From contig NZ_JACAOS010000003.1 of assembly GCF_013386165.1 (NCBI RefSeq), forward strand, positions 1 to 64,000: a DNA stretch of 64,000 bases. Reading direction: 5' to 3'. The DNA comes from Pseudomonas gingeri. Lineage in GTDB: Bacteria > Pseudomonadota > Gammaproteobacteria > Pseudomonadales > Pseudomonadaceae. Below the pieces are notes generated by a model. That model was not told the origin of the DNA, made no database searches, and saw only the letters and a list, made by a program, of their open reading frames with translations. Below, one piece after another: positions 16,395-25,140 of the stretch (within the stretch, counting starts at the first letter, position 1; each line of letters opens with the position of its first letter). The position numbers and the translations under genes were made by a program.

Positions 16395-17882
16395 CTACCG
16401 GGTGAGGGCGCTCGCCGCCTGCGCCAGGCGGTGGGTGGCCTGACGGATTTCCTCCCGGTTGAGGGAGGCGAAGCCCAGGCGCAGCGCATTCTCCGGTTGA
16501 TCCATGGGCGAGAACTGGCGGCTGTTACGCACCACCAGGTCGTACTCGAGGGTCTTTGCCACCAGTTGGCCGACGTTTATGTCGTCGCTGAAACGGACCC
16601 ACAGGGCCAGGCCGCCTTCGGGTTCCTGAACACAAATACGCTCGCCAAAGGCCGCCACCAGGCAACTGTGCAAGGTTTCTCGTCGCCGCCGATATTCCTT
16701 CGAGACCCGGCGCAGATGTTTTTTCAGTTCGCCGTCATTGATCAGGTCCGCGAGCATCTGCTGCGAGACCGCGTCCCCCTGGCCCAGGGTCAGCGCGGCG
16801 TTTCGGTTCAGGGTCTCGATCACGTTGGCGGGCGCCACCACATAACTGCAGCGAAACGTCGAGCCCAGCGACTTGGACAGCGAGCCGACATAAATCACAT
16901 GCCGCTGGCTGCTGTCGCTGGCGAGGGGCAGGTAGGGCCGGCCATCAAAGTGATACTCGTAGTCGTAGTCTTCCTCTATCACGCAGAAGTCATGCTGCTT
17001 GGCCAACGCCAGCAGTTGTTGTCGGCGCCCGGCGTGGAGGCTGACGGTGGTGGGAAACTGGTGGTGGGGCGTGAGGTAGATCATCCGCACCTTGTGCTGC
17101 CGGCACAGCGCGTCGATCTGGTCGACCCGGCAGCCTTCGCTGTCCAGGTCCACGGTCACCAACTGTGCGCCCAAACGGCGGAATATCTCCCACGCCGGCG
17201 GATAGCTGAGGCGCTCCACCAGCACCACATCGCCGGGCTCGAGCAATGCGCTGGCCGTCAGGTACAGCGACATCTGCACGCCCTGGGTCAGGCAGATATG
17301 CTCGGCCTCAACGGCCAGGCCGCGGTTGTTGCGCAGCATTTCGGCCAGGGCCCTGCGTAATTCATGGCTGGTACCGTCACAGCCGTGGCGCACGGTGTTG
17401 GAGACGAAACTCTTGCGCAGCGCGTTGCGATAGTAACGATGCAAGACCGCCTGGGGCAGCAAGCGGTGGTCGCAGGCACCGTTATCGAAGAACAGCGCGC
17501 CGGGGTGTGCTTGCAGTGCCGTTGTCTGCTGGCCCGGGGTGAAATACGGCACGACCGGTTGCGCCCGCAGTTCCAGCGCGAAAGAGGGCGGGGCGCTGCG
17601 GGCCTTGATCATGGGTGCCAGTTGCGCGTTGACGAAGGTGCCCCGTCGCGGTTCGCTGACCAGCCAGCCCTTGGTCATGGCTTCCTCATAGGCGAGGATC
17701 ACCGTCTTGCGGTTGACGTCGAGCAACCGCGCCATCTCACGGGTTCCGGGCAGCAAGGTTCCGGGCGTGAGGCGCCCGTCGACAATGGCGGTGACCAGGC
17801 CTTCGACGATCTTGCGATAGGACGCCTGGGTCTCGCTGTCATCGAGCTTGAGCAGGGGCCGCCATTTGCGTAACTGGACCAT
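16395..17882 (-). CDS. MocR/PdxR-type regulator (GntR helix-turn-helix fused to aminotransferase domain)
   Basis: A 495-residue transcription factor. Residues ~20-90 form the GntR winged helix (PGTLLPGTREMARLLDVNRKTVILAYEEAM). The rest is a fold-type I aminotransferase domain. The PLP-binding Lys is in YVGSLSKSLGSTFR, and the conserved stretches FCVIEEDYDYEYHF and YLTPHHQFPTT are present, so PLP should bind. Such proteins typically control the gene beside them by sensing PLP or an amino acid adduct. Here that neighbour is the divergent ferredoxin/reductase/M24 fusion, with only 77 bases between the start codons. Confidence 0.9.
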   Translation of the reverse strand: MVQLRKWRPLLKLDDSETQASYRKIVEGLVTAIVDGRLTPGTLLPGTREMARLLDVNRKTVILAYEEAMTKGWLVSEPRRGTFVNAQLAPMIKARSAPPSFALELRAQPVVPYFTPGQQTTALQAHPGALFFDNGACDHRLLPQAVLHRYYRNALRKSFVSNTVRHGCDGTSHELRRALAEMLRNNRGLAVEAEHICLTQGVQMSLYLTASALLEPGDVVLVERLSYPPAWEIFRRLGAQLVTVDLDSEGCRVDQIDALCRQHKVRMIYLTPHHQFPTTVSLHAGRRQQLLALAKQHDFCVIEEDYDYEYHFDGRPYLPLASDSSQRHVIYVGSLSKSLGSTFRCSYVVAPANVIETLNRNAALTLGQGDAVSQQMLADLINDGELKKHLRRVSKEYRRRRETLHSCLVAAFGERICVQEPEGGLALWVRFSDDINVGQLVAKTLEYDLVVRNSRQFSPMDQPENALRLGFASLNREEIRQATHRLAQAASALTR

Positions 17883-17959
17883 CTGAATTATCCAAAACTG
17901 GAGGTTCTCATGGTCCTAGTCTACCGCAACAATTGGACCTCATTCACCCCGAGGTCTTT
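17883..17959. promoter_or_regulatory. divergent promoter region of the MocR gene and the M24 fusion gene
   Basis: This 77-base gap must hold both promoters and the MocR binding sites. TGGTCC (about 17908) and TTGGACC (about 17933) form an inverted pair, and CCAAAACTGG (about 17891) is a second small palindrome. I cannot place -35/-10 elements with confidence. Confidence 0.4.
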
Positions 17960-19630
17960 ATGAACACACGCCATGTCATTGAATTGTCGCCCTCGGGCAA
18001 AACCTTCGAGGCCGGTGACGAGTTGCTGCTCGACGCCATGCTCGCCAGCGGCCTCTCGGTGCCGTTCTCCTGCCGTCGGGGGGCCTGTGGTTCGTGCAAG
18101 GTCAAGGTGGTGGCGGGGGAGTATCGCGACAAGCTTCTGGCACCCGGCGCTCCGGCACCGTCTTATCCCCTTGCGGCCGATGAAATGCTGTTGTGCCAGA
18201 GCCATGCCTGCGCCGATATGCGCCTGGAGATCCCCGGCTGGTCGCTGGACACCCCTTCGTTGGAAATCAGTGCACGGGTCCTGGGCAAACGCGCCCTGAG
18301 CGGGGATATCACCGAGTTGGTGCTGATGCCGGAAACTCAGGAGCCTCTTCAGGTCCGTGCCGGGCAGTACGTCAGGTTTCGCCTCGACGATGGCGACAGC
18401 CGCTGTTTCTCCATTGCCAATCTTCCTGCCGAGGATGACGGCCAGCTGGTCTTTCAGATTCGCCAGGTCCGTGGCGGACGTTTTTCCGAGCAGATCCTGG
18501 CGACCCTGGAGGTGGGGCACCGGCTGACGTTGGAAGGTCCATTGGGTGCGTGCACCTGGCAACACGATGACACGCGCCCCGTGGTGCTGTTCGCCACGGG
18601 CACCGGCTATGCCGGGGTCAAGCCGCTGCTGCTGAGCGCACTGGCCCGGGGCGCCGAGGTAAGCCTGTATTGGGGCGGCTCTCAGCCCGCCGATTTTTAC
18701 GACCGCGCGTTCCTGGACCAGGCCAGCACCGAATACCCCGGTTTTTCCTGGTACCCGGTGCTGTCGGCGGAGGCCCGGGTGCAGCAGGTGGCTTTCCAGC
18801 AGGCACATGACTGGGCACAGGCTCAGGTCTATGCCTGCGGTAACAGCTCGATGATTCGCGATGTCCGCGAACACAGCCTTGCGGCGGGTGTGCCGGCCCA
18901 TCGTTTTGTCGCGGAAGCTTTCGTGCCCAGCGGCCTGTCGATACCCGAGTCGGCGCCCAAGCCACTGGACCCGGTCTGGGAAAAAGTCGGCCCGCGTTAT
19001 TCCCTGGACGGCATGTTGGCGGCCCGCGAGCAATCGGTGCGTGCCCTGGCGTCCATCGCCAGTCAGTTGCGAGTCGGGATGACCACCGCCGAGGCCCTCG
19101 AGATGGCTGGCCAGCAGTTGCAGGCCATGGGCGCGTCTCACACCTGGCATCCGACCTATATCCGTTTTGGCGACGACACCGTGCGTACGCCACGGGAGGG
19201 CATCGACCCCCTGCGCAAGCTACGCGCGACCGATATCGCCGTGGTCGATCTCGGCCCGGTCTGGGACGGTTATGAAGGGGACTATGGCGACACCTTCGTG
19301 TTCGGCGAGGACCCGCTGCACCAGGCCTGCGTCAAGGCCTTGCACGAGGTCTTCGATGAGACCCGCGAGGCGTGGTACCAGGGGCTGACCGGTCGTGAGC
19401 TGTATGACTTCGCCGAACGCAGCGCAGTCTCGAAAGGCTGGCGGCTGGAACGAAACCTGGCGGGCCATCGCATTGCCGATTTCCCCCACGCCTTGTTCGG
19501 CCAGGAGAAACTGGCGGAGCTGGAGATTGTCCCGAGCGAGATGGTCTGGGTCCTGGAAATCCAGCTGTGCCATCCCACCGAGGCCGTCGGTGGGTTCTTC
19601 GAGGATATCCTGATCGGCGAGGGGGGCTGA
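17960..19630 (+). CDS. ferredoxin / ferredoxin-NAD(P) reductase / M24 metallopeptidase fusion protein
   Basis: A 556-residue protein of three parts. Residues 1-90 are a plant-type [2Fe-2S] ferredoxin (C38, C43, C46, C79 in SCRRGACGSCKV … LLCQ). Residues ~100-320 are an FNR-type reductase with RCFS (148-151) for FAD, FATGTGYAG (211-219) and YACGN (291-295) for NAD(P)H. Residues ~345-556 are a 'pita-bread' M24 domain whose probable metal ligands are all present: D430 and D441 eleven apart (VVDLGPVWDGYEGD), H503 (GHRI), E533 and E548; H397 is a likely active-site His. The ATG at 17960 follows GAGG at 17951. M24 members include aminopeptidases and creatinase-like C-N hydrolases. A redox-coupled hydrolysis or demethylation of an amino acid-type compound is conceivable, but the substrate is unknown. 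Confidence 0.82.
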   Translation: MNTRHVIELSPSGKTFEAGDELLLDAMLASGLSVPFSCRRGACGSCKVKVVAGEYRDKLLAPGAPAPSYPLAADEMLLCQSHACADMRLEIPGWSLDTPSLEISARVLGKRALSGDITELVLMPETQEPLQVRAGQYVRFRLDDGDSRCFSIANLPAEDDGQLVFQIRQVRGGRFSEQILATLEVGHRLTLEGPLGACTWQHDDTRPVVLFATGTGYAGVKPLLLSALARGAEVSLYWGGSQPADFYDRAFLDQASTEYPGFSWYPVLSAEARVQQVAFQQAHDWAQAQVYACGNSSMIRDVREHSLAAGVPAHRFVAEAFVPSGLSIPESAPKPLDPVWEKVGPRYSLDGMLAAREQSVRALASIASQLRVGMTTAEALEMAGQQLQAMGASHTWHPTYIRFGDDTVRTPREGIDPLRKLRATDIAVVDLGPVWDGYEGDYGDTFVFGEDPLHQACVKALHEVFDETREAWYQGLTGRELYDFAERSAVSKGWRLERNLAGHRIADFPHALFGQEKLAELEIVPSEMVWVLEIQLCHPTEAVGGFFEDILIGEGG

Positions 19631-19670
19631 TGGCTGTCGCTCTTTTGCGTTCAAGCGCAAACAGCCGGCT

Positions 19671-20306
19671 TTAGCTCTGCCCCTCGATGGCCATGCGCAC
19701 GGCCAAGCCTGTGAGCACCGAGCTCATCAGCCAGCGTTGCACGATCTGCCACACCGGCCGGCTGGCGAGAAATGCCGCGATGGAGCCCGCCATGACGGCA
19801 ATCACTGCGTTGACACTGATGCTGATGGCGATCTGGGTAAAGCCGAGTACGAGGGATTGCGCCAGTACGCTGCCGTGGCCGACGGGATCGATGAATTGGG
19901 GCAGCAGGGACAGATACATGACCGCGATTTTCGGATTCAACAGGTTGGTGACAAAGCCCATCGTGAACAGTTTGCGCGGGCTGTCCTTGGGCAGGTCGCG
20001 CACCTGGAACGGCGAGCGGCCGCCGGGCTTGACCGCCTGCCAGGCCAGGTAGAGCAGGTAGAGCGCGCCGCCGATACGCAGGACGTCATAGGCGTAGGGA
20101 ACCGTCAGGAGCAGGGCGGTGATGCCCAATGCGGCGCAGAACATGTAGACGACGAAACCCAAGGCCACGCCGCCCAGGGAAATCAGCCCGGCCATGCGCC
20201 CCTGGCAGATCGAGCGCGAGATGAGATAGATCATGTTCGGCCCGGGCGTCAGCACCATGCCGAGTGAGATCAGGCCGTAGGCAAGCAGGTTGGACAGTTC
20301 GGGCAT
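19671..20306 (-). CDS. LysE/RhtB-family amino acid exporter
   Basis: A 211-residue inner-membrane protein with about six hydrophobic helices. The family signature is seen as GMVLTPGPNMIYLISRS near the N-terminus and FVTNLLNPKIAVMYLSLLPQF in the middle. Members export amino acids or analogues. It is convergent with the M24 fusion gene (40 bases between stops), so export of a product of that enzyme is possible but unproven. The ATG at 20306 follows AAGGAGC. Confidence 0.87.
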   Translation of the reverse strand: MPELSNLLAYGLISLGMVLTPGPNMIYLISRSICQGRMAGLISLGGVALGFVVYMFCAALGITALLLTVPYAYDVLRIGGALYLLYLAWQAVKPGGRSPFQVRDLPKDSPRKLFTMGFVTNLLNPKIAVMYLSLLPQFIDPVGHGSVLAQSLVLGFTQIAISISVNAVIAVMAGSIAAFLASRPVWQIVQRWLMSSVLTGLAVRMAIEGQS

Positions 20307-20432
20307 GGTGTAGCTCCTTGAGGCAGATGGGAGGCATCTGTATGCAGCACAGGATGATAGAGGGGTCGATGCGAGCCTGTTAGATACAGATTGACTGACA
20401 AAACGTCATACAGCGGTCCCCGTTTTGATTCG

Positions 20433-20457
20433 GCCCAATCGGTCACGATTGGGCTTT
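20433..20457. terminator. hairpin in the gap 20307-20593
   Basis: A 9-bp perfect stem (GCCCAATCG 20433-20441 / CGATTGGGC 20446-20454) followed by only TTTCTC. It resembles a terminator, but the T-run is short and no + strand gene ends just before it. The rest of the 287-base gap shows nothing I recognise. Confidence 0.45.
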
Positions 20458-20593
20458 CTCATCCTCGGGAAAAGCGTTTGGCCTGATCCTTGACCGGCCC
20501 GGTGATCTCAGGGCTTGGCCAGCCGCAATGGTTGATGGAGATCGACGTGATTGCGGTGATCCCCGACAGCTGGCAAGCCCCCAGGCATAAGCC

Positions 20594-21988
20594 TTAGCCG
20601 ACGGCCAGGCCGAGGAAGTGACGCAACGGCCTGATCCGTGACAGCAGGCAACGTTCCAGCAGCCAGAGCGCCAACATGGAGGCACCCAACAGTGGCAGGT
20701 ACAGACCGAGCAACACCAGCACACCCAGCATGACCGCCGGATAACGGCTCTCGGCCAGGGCCGGCGGCGCGCCAAGGGCGCCTTGCGGACGCCGGCGCCA
20801 CCAGAGCACCAGGGCGCTGAGGGACAGGGTCATCAGGCCGAGGGTGGTGAGCAGGCCGAGCAACTGGTTGGCCAGGCCGAACAGTTGACCTTCATGGACG
20901 GCCACTCCGTAGCCGACGATACGGTCCAGCAGCGCCCGCTGGTTGAAGTCGACACGCTTGAGCACCGTGCCGTTGGCCGGGTCGAGGGTCAGGTTGACTC
21001 GCTGCGGACGGTTCGCCGTGTCGGAGCGGGCGGTCCAGTTCGGCGCCCGGGCCGAGGGCGGCGAGATCAGCACCGGCGACGGCAGGTGCAACGCCTGGAC
21101 CATCGGTGCCAGGCGTTCCAGCGCGCTGTAGTCCGGGGCGGCGGCGTTCATCGGCATCGACATCGGCATGTCGTGGTGCATGCCCGGCATATTTGCGTGT
21201 TCGTCGGCCATGGGCATGTTCATCGCCCGCCGCTGGGCCATTTCCGAGGCGCGGCCGGTGGTCCAGTCCTGTTCCACGGCGTGGCTCGCTGCCCACTGCC
21301 GCACTTCCTTGAGTGCGCCGCCCCAGACGGTCGCCCAGGGCAGGCCGCTGAGAATCAGCAGGACGGCGAACAGCGAGATCCAGAACCCGACCACGGCGTG
21401 CAGATCACGCCAGAACAACCGACCTTGCTGGTTCAACCGCGGATAGACGACCCCGGCCAGGCGACCGCCTTTCGGCCACCAGAGATAAAGCCCCGAGAGC
21501 AACATCACCAGGGTCCAGCCGGCGGCCAGTTCCACCAGCGCCGAACCCAGGGTGCCCATCAGCAACTCGCCGTGCAGGTGGAACAACAGGCGGGTGAAGC
21601 GCTCGTCGTCGGCGACCTGGTGCAGGACCTGGGTCGTCACCGGATCGATATAGACCCGCTGCAGCGCATCGCCTTTGCCCACCAGTATCTGGGCCGCCTC
21701 GGTCGGCCCGTCCGGCAGTTGATAGGCGTTGAGCACACTGCCCGGCACCTGCGCCAGGGCGGCCTGGACCTGCTCGCTGATCGGACGCCTCGGCGCCTCG
21801 GCCTGGACCTGGTTGTAGGGGCTGTCGAGCAGCGCGTCGATCTGCGGGTGGAACAGGTAGATCGAACCGCTCAGCGACAGGGCGAGGACAAAGGGAATGC
21901 AGAACAGGCCGGCATAGAAATGCCAGCGCCAGATCAGCCGGTAGAGCCCGGCGCGGCGGTTGGCCCGGGTGGTGGTGAAAGTGTTCAT
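20594..21988 (-). CDS. PepSY-domain inner-membrane protein with Met/His-rich loop
   Basis: A 464-residue protein of the PepSY-associated transmembrane (PiuB-like) family: helices near residues 20-45, 145-172, 195-225 and more towards the C-terminus, with periplasmic PepSY-type segments between. Members are usually encoded beside TonB receptors and reduce or pass on the imported metal. Residues 256-280 hold nine Met and three His (e.g. MNMPM, MPGMHHDMPMSMPM), a composition typical of copper-binding loops. The receptor gene starts upstream after a 33-base gap. Copper is therefore a more likely cargo than iron, although the family label is often 'iron-regulated'. Confidence 0.83.
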   Translation of the reverse strand: MNTFTTTRANRRAGLYRLIWRWHFYAGLFCIPFVLALSLSGSIYLFHPQIDALLDSPYNQVQAEAPRRPISEQVQAALAQVPGSVLNAYQLPDGPTEAAQILVGKGDALQRVYIDPVTTQVLHQVADDERFTRLLFHLHGELLMGTLGSALVELAAGWTLVMLLSGLYLWWPKGGRLAGVVYPRLNQQGRLFWRDLHAVVGFWISLFAVLLILSGLPWATVWGGALKEVRQWAASHAVEQDWTTGRASEMAQRRAMNMPMADEHANMPGMHHDMPMSMPMNAAAPDYSALERLAPMVQALHLPSPVLISPPSARAPNWTARSDTANRPQRVNLTLDPANGTVLKRVDFNQRALLDRIVGYGVAVHEGQLFGLANQLLGLLTTLGLMTLSLSALVLWWRRRPQGALGAPPALAESRYPAVMLGVLVLLGLYLPLLGASMLALWLLERCLLSRIRPLRHFLGLAVG

Positions 21989-22021
21989 GGGGCGAGGCTC
22001 CCGCTGCGGTGAGTGGCCAGG

Positions 22022-24439
22022 TCAGTAGTCATAGTTGAGCCCCAGGAAGGCGGTGCGCTGCTGATAGGGGTGGGGGCTGACGAAGTACTTCTCGTTGCCG
22101 AGGTTGTCGATGCCGGCCGATGCGGTGAGGTGGGCGTCGATCTTGTAGCTGGCCTTGACGTCGAACACGCTGTAGCTGCTGATCCCGCCGTAGGTGTCAC
22201 GGTTGCTGTCGGTGTTCAGCAGGGTGCTGTAGGCGCCGCTGGAGTAGCGGTAGCCGAGGGCGTAGGTCAGTTGCGCATTCTGGTGATAGACCGCCGAAAT
22301 GCGGCTGCGCCAGCGCGGGATACGCGGGAACTCCTTGCCTTCGGCGGCCGGCGCCAGGCTGTCCTGCAGGATCGCGGACTCGGCATAGGTGATGCTGCCC
22401 GACAGATCCAGGCCCGACAGGCCGACGTCCTGGGCATCGAGCGCGGTTTCCACGCCACGAATGCGCGCCTGGTCGATGTTCTCGATCTGGGTCAGGTTGG
22501 GGCTGACCGTGGTGTCGGTCTGCGAGAACAGGGCGTTGCGGCGATTTTCCTGGAACAGCGAGACCCGCAGTTGCTCCTGGCTCCAGCTGTATTGCGTGGT
22601 CCAGTCGTAGGAGCGCACGTCCTCGGGCTTGAGGTTGGGGTTGTTCTGCACCAGTTGGTTGCCACTGGTGACTTGCTGGAACAGCTCGGTCACTGTCGGG
22701 TAACGCACTGCGCGGCCGTAGGAAAAGCGCGTTTGCAGATCCGGGGTGATGTCGAAGGCCAGCGCCGCCTTGGGCGAGAAGTTGTGGCGGCGCTGGTCGG
22801 GGTAGCTGACCTGGGCCGGGGTGGTCGAGGTGTTGAGGTTGAAGCCGTCGAAGGCTTCCCAGTATTCCTCTCGGCCACCGAGGGTCAGGGTCCAGCGCGG
22901 CGCCAGTTTCCAGACGTCCTGCAGGTACAGCGCCTGGGTGCGGGTCTCGCCGCCGGACGCCGCGCTCTTCGGTCCGCCGTTGCCGTTTTGCCAGTCGCTG
23001 ACCTGGTAGGTGTCCTGCTTCAGCAGGTAGTCATCGATGTGATAACCAAACGTGACTTCATGGGTTTGTCCGAGCAACGGCTGCGGACGCCAGATGCCGC
23101 GCAGTTCTCCGGTCTGCCAACCGGTGCCGTCCTGCACCTGGCGGGTGCCGGCCGAGGTCTGGCCATAGTTGGACGCCGAGCGCGATTCTTCGTTGAGGTA
23201 CTGGTAGTTGCTGTAGGCGGCATGCCAGTCGAACGGGCCTTTGGTATCGCTGCCCAGGGACAGGGCGTTGAGGATATGCAGTTCGTCGGTGCTGCCGGGG
23301 TTGAGGCCGGACACCGTGTAGGCCTTGCCGCCGATATTCACCGGGCCGTTGTAGAAGGTCTGGCCGGCGCTGTTCTTCAGGTAGCTGTCGACGCTGGTGT
23401 GGGACTCGTCTGACCACAGGCCCAGGGTGTAGATGGCGGTGACGTCCGGGTTGATGTCCCAGCCGAGCTTGAGCTTGCCCTGGTCCTGGACGCTGTGGTC
23501 GATGGCGTAGCCGCCGAACACCAGGCGTTGGTTGCCGTTCTGGTCGGTGTCCTGCTGCGCGCCGCTGACTTGGGTGGCCGAGCCCGCAGCGGTCCTGTTG
23601 GACAGGTTGGCGGTGGCGAAGCTCATCGGCTGGCCCTGGGCGTCGAGGTGGTCGTAGGAGACCCAGGCTGAAAACGGCCCGACGCGGTTGCCGCCGGCCA
23701 GGCTGACGTTGCCGCTGTTGTAGTTTTCGTGGGTGCCGTAGAGCTTGAAGTCCTGCTGCGCGCCGGTGATTGCCGCGTGGAATTCCGGGCGGGTCGGCAT
23801 GCGGGTTTCCAGGGTCACCACGCCGCCCAGGGAGTTGCCCGGGTAGAGCGCGCTGAACGGGCCATACATGACGTCGACCCGGGAAATCTCGCTGGGCGAC
23901 ACCAGGCCCCAGCGCGGTGGGAAGCTGTAGCTGTTGCCCAGCAGGTTGGAGAGCAACAGGTCGTCGGCATAGACCAGCGACTGGGCGCTGGACACGGTCC
24001 CGGTGGTGCGGGTGGAGACGATGCCGTTGCGGTCGCCGATATAACGTTCGCGCACTTCGATGCTCGGCAGGTATTTCAGGGCTTCGGCCGAGGTCATCAG
24101 GTTGACGCTGTCGTTGATCTGCTCGGCCGTGCGGCTTTCCACCACTGCGGGTGCGCTGGCGACAGCATGGGGCAGTGGCTGTACCTGATCGTCGGCGGTC
24201 ACCGTGACATTGCCGAGGACGACGGGGCCGGCAGCGCTTTTCTGTTCGGCGTTGCTGTTCGAGGCAAGGCTGTCGGCGTGTACCGGCAAGGCGGCGGGCA
24301 GCAGCACCAGGCTGCTGGCCAGGGCGGACAGCAGGGCGTGATTCAGGTTCGACAGACGCGGTGTCTGGGGGCTCGCCGGCAAAAGGACGGCAGGGCGCTT
24401 CAACGCGGCGAGGGCGCGTTGCTGGAAGGTGATGGGCAT
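22022..24439 (-). CDS. TonB-dependent outer-membrane receptor (probable copper receptor)
   Basis: An 805-residue outer-membrane receptor. A signal peptide ends near LPVHADS (residue ~57; the first ~35 residues are unusually long for a leader). The plug domain follows (TAEALKYLPSIEVRERYIGDRNG, then RVDVMYGPFSALYPGNSLGGVVTLETR). The C-terminal barrel ends in an aromatic residue (FLGLNYDY), as expected for outer-membrane insertion. It lies between a DUF2946 gene and a PepSY gene with a Met/His-rich loop. That trio suggests copper uptake or sensing, but siderophore or another substrate is not excluded. No Fur-box-like sequence is seen upstream. Confidence 0.85.
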   Translation of the reverse strand: MPITFQQRALAALKRPAVLLPASPQTPRLSNLNHALLSALASSLVLLPAALPVHADSLASNSNAEQKSAAGPVVLGNVTVTADDQVQPLPHAVASAPAVVESRTAEQINDSVNLMTSAEALKYLPSIEVRERYIGDRNGIVSTRTTGTVSSAQSLVYADDLLLSNLLGNSYSFPPRWGLVSPSEISRVDVMYGPFSALYPGNSLGGVVTLETRMPTRPEFHAAITGAQQDFKLYGTHENYNSGNVSLAGGNRVGPFSAWVSYDHLDAQGQPMSFATANLSNRTAAGSATQVSGAQQDTDQNGNQRLVFGGYAIDHSVQDQGKLKLGWDINPDVTAIYTLGLWSDESHTSVDSYLKNSAGQTFYNGPVNIGGKAYTVSGLNPGSTDELHILNALSLGSDTKGPFDWHAAYSNYQYLNEESRSASNYGQTSAGTRQVQDGTGWQTGELRGIWRPQPLLGQTHEVTFGYHIDDYLLKQDTYQVSDWQNGNGGPKSAASGGETRTQALYLQDVWKLAPRWTLTLGGREEYWEAFDGFNLNTSTTPAQVSYPDQRRHNFSPKAALAFDITPDLQTRFSYGRAVRYPTVTELFQQVTSGNQLVQNNPNLKPEDVRSYDWTTQYSWSQEQLRVSLFQENRRNALFSQTDTTVSPNLTQIENIDQARIRGVETALDAQDVGLSGLDLSGSITYAESAILQDSLAPAAEGKEFPRIPRWRSRISAVYHQNAQLTYALGYRYSSGAYSTLLNTDSNRDTYGGISSYSVFDVKASYKIDAHLTASAGIDNLGNEKYFVSPHPYQQRTAFLGLNYDY

Positions 24440-24544
24440 CGGTACAAGTCCGTGATTCAGGGCGACAAAACACGCGGAAAAACCACGGGCGCCAATGCGC
24501 TCGTGGTGTTCAGCGGGTGGTGTGTATTTTGGAAAACGCCTGGA

Positions 24545-24919
24545 TCAGGCCTGGGGCGGCCCACGGGGGCAGAGGTTCAGCGGCCACTGATACGCCGGGG
24601 TGGCGGTCTTGCAGAAGATGGCGGTGGAGGTGGCTGGCACCAACGGTGGCAGTACGGCGATGGCCCAGGGCAGGGCCGGGCTGTCGTGAAACAGCGAGCA
24701 GTAGGCGCAGGCATCGAGCATGTCGTGCGTGCCGGCATGGCCGGACTCGCCCGATGGCTGATGGCTGCTGTCCATGGCGTGCATGGGGCACCAGGCGCCA
24801 CCGGGTTGCTGCTCCAGGGCCTGGACGGTGCGGGAAATCGTCGGCACGAACAGCAGCAAACCCAGGGCCAGCATGGCCAGCCAGGTTCCGAATCGCCGCT
24901 GAGTTCGAGTGCGAGGCAC
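24545..24919 (-). CDS. DUF2946-family protein
   Basis: A 124-residue protein with an N-terminal hydrophobic segment (FGTWLAMLALGLLLFVPTISRTV) that is a signal anchor. It is followed by a metal-ligand-rich stretch (WCPMHAM … GTHDMLDACAYCSLFHD). This pattern and size fit DUF2946, small exported proteins commonly next to copper-related TonB receptors. I chose the GTG at 24919 because it gives the usual family length and an Arg-rich start (VPRTRTQRR); the frame extends to a GTG at 25012 with an atypical N-terminus. The start is the least certain part. Confidence 0.7.
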   Translation of the reverse strand: MPRTRTQRRFGTWLAMLALGLLLFVPTISRTVQALEQQPGGAWCPMHAMDSSHQPSGESGHAGTHDMLDACAYCSLFHDSPALPWAIAVLPPLVPATSTAIFCKTATPAYQWPLNLCPRGPPQA

Positions 24920-25023
24920 GTAGGGTTCCCGGTCAAGGGCAGGAAGAGGGAGGTGATCTTGCCACGCCGCGTGCGGTCCGTAAAAGACCAGCGGCAATGT
25001 GCCGCAGTTCACGCTTTGAACTG

Positions 25024-25043
25024 AGTGATATCAAAGTGATATT
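25024..25043. promoter_or_regulatory. direct repeat GTGATATCAAAGTGATATT
   Basis: GTGATAT occurs twice, ten bases apart, in the gap between the DUF2946 gene and the HD-GYP-like remnant. It could be an operator for the copper set (about 105 bases upstream of its start), but there is no independent support. Confidence 0.3.
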
Positions 25044-25140
25044 GGGCTCGTCGCAATTGTGCTAGAAGATCAGCTTTCTGACGCCCGATTTCTGTCGCTT
25101 TGCATTTTTGACGAATGCCTACCCAGGTAGAAATGCTTCC

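Noticed and set aside
22013..23413. A 466-codon + strand frame opposite the TonB receptor
   Set aside because: The opposite strand encodes a receptor with signal peptide, plug and barrel end; the antisense translation has no domain features.
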